Source of the DNA: Cenococcum geophilum 1.58
Taxonomy: Eukaryota; Ascomycota; Dothideomycetes; Gloniales; Gloniaceae
NCBI GenBank assembly: GCA_001692895.1
Contig: KV748217.1
Location: 434,001 to 498,000 of the forward strand
Direction: 5' to 3'
DNA length: 64,000 nt
The notes under the pieces are model-generated. The model was not told the origin of the DNA, searched no databases, and worked only from the letters and a program-made list of their open reading frames with translations. Shown piece by piece: positions 11,240-23,381 of the stretch. The position numbers and the translations under genes are program-made. Each line of letters opens with the position of its first letter. Positions within the stretch are counted from its first letter, which is position 1.

Positions 11240-14200
11240 AAATTTTCTAGTGGCTCCTAGGTAGTCTTAGTATAGCCTATTTACTTAACCTTATATTATA
11301 TTTTATTATTAACGTCCTTATAACTAACGATTTTTAAAACTTACTATTTATCTTCTTCTTATCCTCTATACGTGTCTACTTTATAAACTAGTGGCTTAAT
11401 ATTTCTATATACTAGCTCTAGCATTATAATGTGCTATATAGGGTAAATCTTTATTTTAGCTAGTAGGTTTAACTTAAACGTAACTAGTAAAATCCTTTAT
11501 ATAATTTTAAAAGGTCCTAGTTTAATATAGTCCAACTTCTTACTTAGTTATTAACTCTTAAAATTTTTATATAGTAGCTATACTTTATCTCCCTCCTTAA
11601 GATCTAGTCCCTCAGATCTCTTAACATCGTAGTACTTTTTTATTCTCTTTTATACTTTCTTTACTAATTCTATAAGGTCTATATAAAGATTTATTAACGT
11701 TTTTATTCTTTCTTTAGCTATACTACTTATTTTCTTTACTTACTATAGTAATAACAATATTCTTAGCTTATATCTATAATTTGCCTTAAATAGTAATATA
11801 CCTATTCCTTTTTAAGGTGTTATATTATATATAAACTATATAACTAATAATAGCAATACCTAATTATTCTATACGTAATTAATATAATGCCTTAGATACT
11901 GCTCTAGTGTCTAATTTAATCTTTCCATTTAACTATCTGTCTATAGATAATATGCGGTAAAAGTTACTACTCTAACTCCTTATTCCGCTAAGAATACCTC
12001 TTAAAATGCTACTATAAATCTTAAATCTCTATCCAATATAATTTTACTTAGTGCTCTATGTCTTATAAACACTTCTTTAATATAGATTCTAGCAATATCT
12101 TCCGCTAAGATTTCTTCCGTATATGCTATAAAGTATCCCTACTTTATAAGCTTATCTACTATTACTAANATNNNNTNNTNNNNNNNNNNNNNNNNNNNNN
12201 NNNTTAANNTTANTANCTTNATAATAAAGTCCNATAATATAACCTCCTATAGTCTCTTTAGTATTTTAATAGGTTATAGCCCTCTATATAGCTTATACCT
12301 TATTAGTTTATTTTTTTAGCAATTTAGATACTTCTTTATTACTTTCCTTATAATATTTTAGATTCCATTAATAATATACTCCTTTTAGAGTCTTAACACT
12401 AAGCCTATAGCTCTATTATATCCTTAAGTTAATCCCTTATAAAATTCTTTTATAAATTACTCCGCTATGCTTCTTAGGATATACTTTACTTCTTAATTTT
12501 TATATATATCCATCTATAAATCCTTTAGCTATACCTCTAGAATTTTCTATACCTAAAAGCTTTCTAGTATCTTGTAAACTCTTTTTAACTTATTATTTTT
12601 TTAAGTTGCTATAATTTTTGGATAATTATACCTAATTAGTCCGTCTATATCTTTTCGCAGTAAAGCCTCTAATAGCTTTTTATTATTTTATAGTTTAGCC
12701 TTATAACTTAGAGTATCTACTTATATATTATCTATACCCTTAGTATACTAAATCTTAAAATAGTATTCCGTAAGCATCTCCGCCTATCTAACCTATCTTT
12801 AGTTAAGTTCCTTTATTATTAGGAATCCTATTAGGTTCTTATAATCTATTTTAACTATAAATAGTTTCTTTATACCTTATAAGAATGCTCTTTATTTTTT
12901 TAATACTATAACTATACCTAATAACTCCTTATTATAGATGTTATAGTTTAACTCTAATAATATTATCTTCTAACTATAGTATACCACTAGGTGCTATCCG
13001 TCTTAATATTTCTATATAAAGTACGCCCCTAGTATATAGTCTAATATATCCGTCTCTATAACCGTCTCTAGTCCTAGTTAATAGATCTTAAGAACTAGCT
13101 CCTAGGTAAATAACTCTTTAACTTTTTTAAAGAGTTCTCTCTATTCCTCTCCCCATGCCTATAGTTCTTCTTTCTTTATTAATCGCGTAAATAGCTTAAT
13201 ATTTTTTAACCACTATACTATAAACCTTCTATAGTAATTGCAAAACCCTAAAAACAATCTTAACTGCGTAATATTCTCTAGTTCTTACCAATTTACTATA
13301 GCCTTAATCTTCTTTAGATCTATGCTAACTTAGCCTAGTTTAATAATAAATCTAATAAAATTAGTCTTCCTTATAAAGAACTCGCATTTCTTAATTACTA
13401 CTAATATCTATTCTTTTTATAGTCTCTTTAAGACCTATTTAACGTATTTTCCGTATTCTTCCTTAGTTATTAAGTAGATAATAATATTATTAAGATATAC
13501 TATAACAAATTTATCCAAGTATTCTCCTAATATATTATTAATATATTTCTAAAACATTACTAGTGCGTTTATAAGCCTAAATTACATAACTAATAGTTTA
13601 TATAGTCCTTCCTTTAACCTAAAGGCTGCCTTCTATTTATCGCCTTCCTTAATTCTAATTTAATGGTGCGCCTATCTTAGATCTATCTTTATAAAGATTT
13701 ACGCATTACCTATCCTATCTTAGATTTCGCTAATTAAGGGTAAAGAATACCTATCCTTTCTAGTAATGCTATTTAACTACCTATAGTTAATATATAGCCT
13801 TAGTTTGCCATTCTTCTTTAGTATAAATAGTACTAGATATCCCGCTAATAACTATAATAGTCTAATATATCCCTTTTATAGATTTTCCTAGATAAACTCT
13901 TTTAGTACTCTACCTTCTTTTTTAATAAGCTTGTAGATTAGAAAAAACCTTAAACTTATTCCTAGTTCTAATTCTATCTTATAATCCTATACTATATACT
14001 CTAACAGCTTTTTACTTTCTAGTGACTATAGTTTCTTACTATACTTATAGTATCTTTTTAGTACGTAACTTAAGCCTTACTTAGTCTCTTTATATATCGC
14101 TCTAACTTAGTACTATACTAACTTAGCTTATTATTATATTTTATAGCGTTAAGTATCTTTAATATTAACTTAACCTATAATTTAATTAATCCTTAGATTA

Positions 14201-14600
14201 TATTCCTATAACTAAGGTATACCTAATACTGCCTTATCCCGTCCTAATAGTAGGATATTAAAAGACATCTTAATTTGTCTCCCTTTAATAGTTATCTAAA
14301 TAGGTCCTATTTTAAGATTAATAATCCCTCCTCTATAGGCTATTAGATCTCCTAAAATTATAACTAATAGGTAAAATTACTCTTTCTATCTATAAGGTAG
14401 CCCCATTCTCTTAACTACTACTAGTAAGATATGGTTTTGCGTTACTTTACTATCTATTAGCGCTTTAAACTACTAATCTTACCAATTAACTCGTAAATTT
14501 AAGTATCGTCCTTAAATTCCTTTAAGGGTCTAAGGCTCTACTACTGGCTCCCTCTGGTCCCATAGGCCTCTACTTTTCCCAACTATTAGCTACTTAATCC
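11240..14600 (-). pseudogene. A2 pol remnant, inactivated
   Basis: Read on the minus strand, protease lies near 14.4 kb. RT is near 13.8-13.3 kb, with the catalytic motif VYLNNIIIY (about 13485-13512) where both Asp are now Asn. Integrase is near 12.6-11.5 kb and is broken by undetermined bases at 12169-12233. A chromodomain lies near 11240-11310, where TT-stop-EPLEN keeps the typical EPLEN. TAG/TAA stops are frequent throughout. The order and sequence match A1 pol. Confidence 0.85.
12169..12233. other. Undetermined bases in A2
   Basis: A run of N with scattered called bases lies in the integrase part of A2. Single Ns also occur at 15215, 42220 and 42285, and small clusters at 28721-28797 and 32150-32197. 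The larger clusters fall in A2 and B2, the multi-copy families, so poor consensus between repeat copies is a likely cause. Confidence 0.95.
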
Positions 14601-16449
14601 TTATATACTTAGCTTACTCTTTAGCTAATATCTAGTTTACTTCTTATCTTTAATATACTATAGATATATATTCTTTAGGCATTCCCACCACTATTATCCA
14701 TCTAAGTATTTTTCTATAAGGAATCTTCCTGGTTAAAGTACTAAATTTCCTTCCTCTTAAACTTCTGCTGGATGCCATCTATATATATATTTAGCATTCC
14801 TATACTATTACTCGTCTATTATCCAGTACATCCTTATAGAGTATTTCCGATTCTTTTCCTTTAGATTCTTATACATCTCGCATATATTGTCTATATATGC
14901 GATCTATAATAACGTATAGTATACTAGGTGCTTTAGGTTAACTCTTAACTCGTCTTTATCTTTAAGTTTAAACTTTTATCGTGTTAATCTAAACGTTATA
15001 ACTTCGTTCGCTAGTACTAAAATACGTCTCTTACTTCCCTAGTCCTCCAATTATTCCTCTAGATCCTTTAACATTATAATTAAAGCTCCTTTAATATATG
15101 TTATAGCTTTCTCTATAATTAGGTAGTCCTAGATAACTCTTTTATCTAACTATATATAGAAATCTTCCTACTCGTTATTGTGCCTTTACCTATACCACTT
15201 TTAGTATAGCTACTNGAGTATATACGGCTTATCCATAAGGAAGTATCTTCTTATTACTACGTTATAATAGCCCTTTATATATCGTTCTTCGAACCTAGTT
15301 AGGATCCCTAAATCCTCTTTATCTTCTAGTTTAATAAGCTACTTAGCTCTTAGTGTGCCTACCCTAGGCCTATTAGTAATTCTTTATACTAGTACTCTAT
15401 CCTTTATACGTCCCAATATACTAGATTTCTTATCTAGTTTCTATTCTTGCTATGCGGTAATTCTTTACCTAAACTCTTCTATAGTTTCTTTTAGTTTACG
15501 TCTTACGCTTAAATCCTTAAAGTTTTTATACTTCTTAATCTTGGTATTAACTTTTCAATCTTTAGTCCGAATACTATATTCTACTAGTAAGTCTTCTAGG
15601 TCTATATATTCGTCTCCCAGTCTAATTACTGTTTATACTATAGATTCTCTAATCTATAAAGAAACTCCTTGCCTCTTACTTATAGGTATTCTAATTCGCA
15701 CTCCAAATTCTTAACCCTTTTAGATTCTTAATCCTAAGCTTGCTTCTATCTTAAGCTTTACTCTAGCCTTAATCTAACTAGGCTTACTTAGTGTTCTTAT
15801 CTCGTCTTAAAATTTTTAAATCTTACTCATCTCGTCTTAAGAGTTTTATGCTTTAAGGAAACTTCGTCCTAAGCTTATTTATATATTACTAAACTAAGCT
15901 ATTGCTCTGCTCTATCGGTTATTATCTATTATAGGTCCTTAAGCTTGCCTTATTTTGTCTTAAGAATCTTAGTCGTCTTATATCTTGTTGTGAGAATCTT
16001 AAGCCTTTGGCCTTTTGCCTTTATTAAGTGCTAAAGTAGTTCGCTGCCCTACTTCTCTTGCGTCTCGCGAAGCGATAGACATCGTATCTAGTGGGGTCTT
16101 AATCCCTACTAATGTTCCCTATTCTATAGTAGAATTATCCTCTACCTCTAGTATAACATCTCTAAGGTTTATATGCCCCCAGTAGGCCGCTTTTATTACC
16201 TCATCGTTATAAAATGTTTTGCCTACGTTAAAGTTATTATCCTTAATATCCGATCTACGAACTGGTTTATTAGTTCCTCTATATCCTATAGGTACTAGCT
16301 CTTACGGCTAATAGCTTACGCTATACTTAGCGTCCTTATAAATTTAGTATACGTTATTATAATAAAACTCAAAACTTTTAATTAAATACTCTTTTATTCC
16401 TTGCAGTATATTATTATCCCTCTATATATATATATTTTCTACTAGCCTT

Positions 16450-17531
16450 GTCCCTTTTACTATATAGTAACTCTACCCACTTCTATAGTCTCTAACGTAA
16501 TAACCCTGTTTTCCGCAATTTATATAAGCTCCTTCTTTAAACCATTTTTCTTGCTATAGAGTCCGCCTAAACGTCTTCTACTATTAAGATCCCTAATTTA
16601 GCCTCTACTCTTTAGACCTTTAATTACTTAATCCTTATCCTCTAGGTTTCTATAGTTTCTTACTCTATCTCTTATAGGCTTCTTTAGTACCACTTAGGTC
16701 CATTAGCTCTGCGCTATACTATAGTTTCTAACTTAGCTTTTATTATTGCGTACTTTATGCCTTATATAACTATAGAACTCTATCCTAGCCTTTCTTAGCC
16801 TATTCCCTTTAGTAGATCTAATTATTAATCTTAATTACCTAATTTATTAGTTCCCTTAGGGTATCCGTATCTTCTATTAGAATAATTACGTCCTAGACTT
16901 TAGCCTTAAGTCCTTATTTATACTATGCCATAAGCGCCCTATTATTCCACTCTACTTACGTTGCTAACGTCTGGAACTGTGTTATATACTTAATTGCTAA
17001 GGTTTATTACGTAATATCTTAGAGTTTTCTTTCTACTGTAGTTACTACCTCTAGGTCTTTAAATATTTGTATAAGTCGCTCTATAAATCTATTCTAGCTT
17101 AAGAATATAAACCGTACTTCTTAGTTTATAGTTATTATTCCGTTTACCTAGATTTTTATAAAGTAAGGCTTAAACCATTTAAGTGCTCTTCCTATTAAGA
17201 ACAATCCTGCATAGGCTATTTAATCCATAGGTATTGCCAGCTTTGCTCCTTTCTGTACTACCTTAAAGTATATTTATATAAGGAATCCTTTAAGCTTTAA
17301 TCTCTCTCCTAAGTATCTTTTAATCGATAGTAACTTAACCTTTACTACGCCTATCCCGTTAATCCTATTTTCTAATATTATATTGTTTTCTGTTAACTAG
17401 TTAACTATCTTTTATAGTTATCCGACCGTTACTAGTTGCTATAAGTTAGTGTTTGCTATACTAGTATCGTTACCTAATCTTAAAGTAGTTGCCGCCGTCA
17501 ATGGCGTTATAGCTAGTGCTTTTAGTGGCAT
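16450..17531 (-). pseudogene. A2 gag remnant
   Basis: The gag start ATG is at 17529-17531 on the minus strand, at the same place relative to the LTR as in A1. A zinc-knuckle sequence equivalent to NCGKQGYY lies near 16490-16530 on the complement. Stops interrupt the frame. The frame opposite to the gag-pol spacer stays open by chance (15355-15714 plus strand) and is not a gene. Confidence 0.75.
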
Positions 17532-17576
17532 GTTGTTTAACTTTCTATACTTATTACCGTAACTAGGTAGTAATTA

Positions 17577-17999
17577 TATAACGGAACCTTATAGTAAGAA
17601 CTACAATAGGCTCGTTAATAGGCTAGGTGTATAGGTGAAGTAAGTTAAAGTTAACAATATAATAATAACTGGTAGAGTGGTTACCCAATAGATTAACTTT
17701 AATTATATTCTAAGAATTACTACAAGGAAGAAACTATCTAGGTAGGGATTAAGGGTCCTTAAATACACAACCATACTCCTATAAAATCCTTCTTATACGT
17801 AATGTACGTCTTATATATAAGGTACATAAGTTCCTCCCGTTCCTCTCGTTTAATACATAGCATATTATATGACCTTAATTACTATTCCTCGTCACATAGT
17901 TTTACCGGCTCCATCCTAGACCGTGCTTAAATTAACTAACTAGCTTCTTCCGTCTCTTCTCCAAGTAGTCATAACATCGTACTTAAAGCGTCCGTAACA
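17577..17999 (-). repeat. 5' LTR of A2
   Basis: 423 bp; on the complement it begins TGTTACGGACGC and ends GGTTCCGTTATA. The complement just inside the element reads TAATTACTACC, the same candidate primer-binding site as in A1. The LTR itself carries GTAGTAATT, the exact complement of its first nine bases. Confidence 0.9.
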
Positions 18000-20900
18000 G
18001 CTATAAAATAATATAAAAGCCGTTTTATAATTAACTGCGGAGCTATTAACTAATTTATAAATACTTAACTTGTGCGTACTTATAACCTACCTACCTTACC
18101 CCTTACTAAAGCCCGTGCCCTATAACTTACTAACGGTAGTTATACCGTATAGAAGATTACCTATATAGTATAACTCTACTTAGATATAAACGGGCACCAG
18201 GAAAAGCTCTAAGCCTATATTATACTACTTACTAACTACCCTATTATCCTTAAAATAAGCTAGCTTAAATAATATAACCCCGCTATTAACCAGGAAAAGA
18301 AAAAAGTAACCTTTAACTTTAAATACTATAGAGAGACTTACCTAGGACATAGCCTAGCCGCCTTTATTTACTTACCAGGATATTAACCTAAAAAACCCCT
18401 TATTACCCTACCTACGATTAACTACTACTACGTAAGTACCGCGGCCTTTTACTGCATAGTACGTAGGAAAGGCTGGACCGTTACTATAGCTTCCTAATTA
18501 TAACTATATAAGCTTAATAAAGAATAGGACCACGTCCTCTATAGTAATAGAATAGATATAGTTAACCTTTTAAAAGATAACGCCCCTGCGGATCTCTACA
18601 GACTTTTACCTTTAGACTTTAAGAAGTTTATAAAACTTAAAAAAGGACTTACTAACGAAGAACTCCGTAAGCTCCTCCCTAAAAGGTACTATAACTTTAT
18701 TAATATATACTTATAAAAGGGCGCAGATATACTCCCCCTATATTAACCTAATAACTATACTATTAACATTAAATAAGGAAAAATGCTACCTTATAAGAGA
18801 CCCTACCTAATATTAAAAGACGAACTTTTAGTTATAAAAAAGTATATTAACGAACACCTTAATAAAGGGTTTATTCGTCCTAGCATATTACCAGCAGCCG
18901 CCCCTATTCTTCTTACTAAGAAGCTAAAAGGAAGTATTTAATTCTATGTTAACTATAAAGGACTTAACGCTATTATAATTAAAAACTAATACCTAGTACC
19001 GCTTATACGGGAGACCCTTAAGCGGCTTAACTAAGCTAAAATCTATACTAAGCTTAATATTATCGCCGCCTTTAACTATTTTTAAATACGGGAAGGTAAC
19101 AAATAGAAAACCGCATTTGTATTGCGCTTTGGCTAATTTAAATATACTATTATGCCCTTTAGCGTATATAACGGCCCAGGCACCTTCTAAAGCTATATTA
19201 ATAACGCCTTATAGGACTACCTTAATAACTTCTGCTTCGCGTACCTAGATAATATACTTATTTATAGTAATAACCCTTTTAAGTATACTAAACACGTTTA
19301 AAAGGTCCTATAGCGCCTTAGGGATATAAGATTTTATATTAATTTAAAGAAATATAAATTCTTAGTTATAGAAGTAAAATACCTTAAACTAATTATTACT
19401 ATTAAGGGTGTCTGTATAGACCCTAAAAAGGTATATATAATTACTAAATAATAAGCCCCTAACTATATTAAGGACGTATAAGCCTTCCTTAGTTTTGCTA
19501 ACTTCTATTAGAAATTTATATATAACTTCTTAGGCGTAGTAGCACTACTTATAGCAATAATATAAACAAAGGGCCTTTTTATAAAAGGAAGAAAAACGTA
19601 TCTACGCTTTACCTAGACGCCTAAATATAAGAAGGTATTCTAAGACCTTAAAAATACCTTTATTAAAGCACCTATCCTAACCTACTTTATACTAGGACAA
19701 CAACTCTATCTTAAAACCGACTCCTTAAACTACGTTAACGTAGGCGTTTTTTTCTAGATAGGTAATAACGGGTTTCTTTACCTAGTCGCATTCTACTCGT
19801 TTAAGCTTATACTATAAGAGTATAACTATAAAATCTATAATAAACAACTCCTTATAATTATATAAGCGTTTAAAGAATTCTAACTAGAATTTTCCTTAGT
19901 AGAGCCTAACTAGCCAACTGAAGTTCTTATGGACTATCGCAACCTTAAGTACTTTATAACTATAAAGTAGCTAAACTAACGCCAAGTATATTAGAATGAG
20001 TTCCTCTCTAGTTTTAACTTTAAAATTGTATATAGATTAAGAGTATAAGGTACTAAACCTAATAGCCTAATACGCCGCTTGTAAGACCTTCCTTAGTCTA
20101 AAGATAACCCTTATAATTAGTTCTAATAATAAACAATTTTAAAAGCATAAAATTTGGCCCTAGGTATACTACCTATAATAGAGCTAATTATACCCTAGCT
20201 TTATACTATAAAACTAAAGTTACCTCCTAGAATTAACGAGCTTATTACTACGGTATATAACACCTCTATTAACCTATTATTATATTAACTTATTGCCGTA
20301 AAGACCGCTAGCGCCTATACGCTACTTACTAACCTTTAAAGCTTAGGCTAGATTAATATAGCAGCCTTAAAAGTAAAAGAGAACAGGCTCTATTATAGAG
20401 GTCGCCTATTTATCCCTAACTTAGAAAATCTATAATAGTAACTAATCTAAATAGCCTATAACCTCTAATTAGGCGGCCATTTAAGTAAAGGAGGAACCTA
20501 TAAGCTTTTTAGCCAATACTACTTCTGGCTAAAAATAATAGACTTAGTTAAATGCTTTATAGGCGCCTGCTATAGTTATAAGCGCGCTAAGGCCTTTAAT
20601 ATAAAGTACTAAGGACTACTATACCCTCTACTAGTACTTATATAACGATAGGCAGATATCGCTATAGATTTTATTATTAACCTACTACCCTATAAATAAC
20701 ACGGCCGTACCTATAAAAATATCCTTATAATAATATACTAACTTATAAAAGAGCGCCACTACGTCCTAACTAAAGGTATAGCCGTTAGCGATATTACTAA
20801 CGCCTTCCTTCGCGAAGTTTACTAACTATATAGGTTACCTAACTCGATTACGTCTAACTAAGGTATATAATTTAACTCTAATATATAGAGACGAATCTGC

Positions 20901-21850
20901 TAACGCCTTAGCATCTCCGTTAAGATATCTATATCCTTTTATTATAAAACTACTAGGCAACCGGAAAACGCTAATGCTAGTATAAAAGCGTACCTATAAT
21001 AGGTAGTCGCCTATAGTTAAGATAACTAGGTAGATTACCTCCTACTAGGTAAATTCGCAGCAAATAATTACGTCTTAACTACTACAGGACTTACCCCGTT
21101 CTTTGTAAATAAGGGTTATTACCCCCAATCTAGCATAGAGCCACTAAAACCTATTAATAAGAAACTGCTATATAGAAAACGCCTTAAAATGCTACTTACT
21201 AACTAGTATATAAACTATATAAAAAATCTACTTAACTACTGCAAGGGAGAAATGGCCTAGGCTTAAGTAAAGTAGGCCTACTTCGCTAACTACTATAGAA
21301 CGCCACTACTGGAGATATGTGTTAGCAACTAGGTATAGCTAAATATACGTAATATCTCTATATAGAGGCCTATAAAGTTACTTAATTATAAGAACCTTAG
21401 CCCCTATTTAATTAAATAAGTTATTAATAGGGGAGCCGTATATAAGCTAGAACTCCTACCTACCCTAGCTACCCGTAGGATATAGCCTATATTTTACCTA
21501 TAGCTACTACACCTTTATTAGCTTAAACCCCTACTAGTACTAATCTAAGATAAGAATAAAGACGAGAACTATAAGGAGTGGACCGTTAAATAAATTATTA
21601 ACTCTAAATACTTTAGTAAAGGTAGAAGACAACGGCTCTACTATAGAGCTATATATATAGGATTTAATATAGATTAGCTAAAATGGCAACTATAGGAAGA
21701 CTTTAAAAATGTAAAGGATTTAATTAGTAACTTTTACTATATAAACCTATAGAAACTAGGCCTAAGCAAAGATTTTATACTTAATCCTCTATAGGAGCCC
21801 TTATAGAGTTAAACCGTTATACATTACTACGTAAGGGCAAATTGCCGTTA
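18000..21850 (+). pseudogene. B1 pol: protease, RT, RNase H, integrase, chromodomain; inactivated
   Basis: Protease sequence begins just right of the A2 insertion (CGAINKFI near 18035). RT covers about 18780-19450: GFIRP near 18860, and the catalytic motif AYLDNILIYS at 19238-19267, where YLDD has become YLDN. RNase H is near 19690-20030. Integrase extends from about 20480 to 21250. A chromodomain-like end with EWTVKQIINSK (about 21570) and YYRAIYIGF (about 21640) is followed by a DFKN motif near 21700. The frame is interrupted by many TAG/TAA. B2 carries the same order on the other strand, with YLDD intact. Confidence 0.87.
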
Positions 21851-22086
21851 ATTTGCGGTAAAGTGCGATTATGTAACCGGAATATTATTAAGATGTCTAG
21901 GAACTTTAACCAGCGGTTAAAGTTATCTAATTAGTTAGATTTTTAGATGCCAAGCCTTATTATATAACGTTGTTTTAAACCTTTAATAATACCCCCCTTT
22001 CTTCTTTTCTATACCTTAAGTGTCCCTTTTATATATATAGTAACTATAGCGTTGCCGGAGCTCCACCTCTATAGAAGGGGGGGTAG

Positions 22087-22279
22087 TGTTATAGAACCCT
22101 ACCGCAGGGGCCTCTATAGGAGAGCCCCGTGCTCTCGGGTACACCTTGCGTATAGCTTATGTCAGCTACGCGTAGGTATATCACCTCCTTACGCCCTTGA
22201 CCCTTATAATCGATTGCGTAACGTCTTATAAACTCCTCGAATACATACGCTCTGTAGCCACTACCCCCGTTCCGTAACA
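22087..22279 (+). repeat. 3' LTR of B1
   Basis: 193 bp, starting TGTTATAGAACCCTACC and ending CGTTCCGTAACA, preceded by a polypurine tract AAGGGGGGGTAG (22075-22086). It matches both LTRs of B2 on the complement. The open frame inside it on the minus strand is an LTR shadow. Confidence 0.9.
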
Positions 22280-23207
22280 ATTAGGTAACGCCTTAGCATT
22301 TCTATGCTTAAACGATTTGTTAATTGCATTCTTATTAACCGTTATATGGATCCTACCCAACCACTATTTACCTACGGCACTAAATGGACTATACACTTCT
22401 GTAAGCGCTAAAAGATTATACTTAAGACTAAGGTACCTAAAGAGGCAAAGAGATAGGCTGCCGAAGATCCTATTCTCGTAAAAGAGTGGTTTAACGCGTT
22501 AGGGAGGGATATTAAAAAGTACGCGATATAGTATAAAGATATATATAATATGGACGAATTAGGTATATATATAGGGCAAGGTAAGAAAGAGAAGGTACTT
22601 ATTATCTATAATAAGGCAGCACAATATAAGGCAGGTAAGGCGTTTAGCTATAAAACTATTATAATTATAGAGATAATTTGCACGGACAGCCACGTTATCC
22701 CGCCTCTTATTATCTTTAAAGGCAAGACCTATTAAATACACTAGTACTCCAAAACAACGATTCCTAATAGCTATGCTATTAGTATTAGTAATACGGCGTA
22801 TATAAACGATAAGATTGCGCTTAAATAGATTAAATACTTTAATCTTTATACGTAAAACCGGACTAAGGGTGTATATAAACTGCTTATTCTTAACGGCCAC
22901 AGCTTTTACAAAACGCCAGAATTTACGTAATACTATATTAATTATAAGATCTTACTAGCCTGCTTTCCCTCATATCTAACGCATAAAATACAGCCGCTTA
23001 ATATAGTTATATTTCAGCCTTTTAAGTACTAGTACAGTAAGGCCGTAAACTAGGCTTACCGTACTAGCGTATTTAAAATTAATAAGATGGAATTCCTCTA
23101 CCTTATCCCTAACGTACGGAAACATATATTTAAGAAGGCGATAATTAAAGCGGTATTTACGGAGACTGGCCTTTACCTATTTAACCTAAAGAAGGTGCTT
23201 AATAAGC

Positions 23208-23381
23208 TGTCAGATAGTTTATATAGAGCTATTTATTAATAAAATGGGTTAATTAATTAATAATCTTGATCGTTAATTAACCTGGGGCCTCTAGGCTTAG
23301 ATGAAGATATTTATAATAAATGTGCCCTATACACGTAACCCGTATACGTCCTACGCCATATAGAATATAGATTATCTAACA
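23208..23381 (-). repeat. 3' LTR of copia element C
   Basis: 174 bp with TG...CA type ends on the complement; matched by 34934-35107 with scattered transitions. Confidence 0.9.

Larger units (their letters stand above)
10049..17999 (-). mobile_element. Ty3/gypsy chromovirus A2, complete, inverted relative to A1, RIP-inactivated
   Basis: LTRs lie at 10049-10471 and 17577-17999 (423 bp each). The TSD is GCCAT at 10044-10048 against GCTAT at 18000-18004, one C/T difference. The element reads on the minus strand: gag near 17.5-16.4 kb, pol near 14.6-11.2 kb. It is the same family as A1 without the 1449-bp insertion, total 7951 bp. It lies head-to-head with A1 inside B1, forming a large inverted repeat. 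An assembly gap lies inside its integrase. Confidence 0.92.
1..22279 (+). mobile_element. Ty3/gypsy element B1, RIP-degraded, left end outside window, interrupted twice
   Basis: This LTR retrotransposon is present in three pieces: 1-361 (gag region), 9753-10048 (gag end) and 18000-22279 (protease, RT, RNase H, integrase, chromodomain, 3' LTR). The pieces are collinear with the complement of the full-length copy at 26213-32556, so they are one element split by two later insertions (362-9752 and 10049-17999). The TSDs of both insertions are found exactly at the break points. The 5' LTR lies beyond the left edge. The 3' LTR is followed by ATTAG at 22280, which should be this element's own TSD. 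Stops are almost all TAG/TAA, as RIP creates from CAG, CAA and TGG. The element is dead. Confidence 0.9.

Noticed and set aside
22089..22280. 63-aa minus-strand frame
   Set aside because: It lies entirely inside the B1 3' LTR.
22559..22900. 113-aa minus-strand frame
   Set aside because: Antisense to the pogo-like transposase, whose motifs are on the plus strand.
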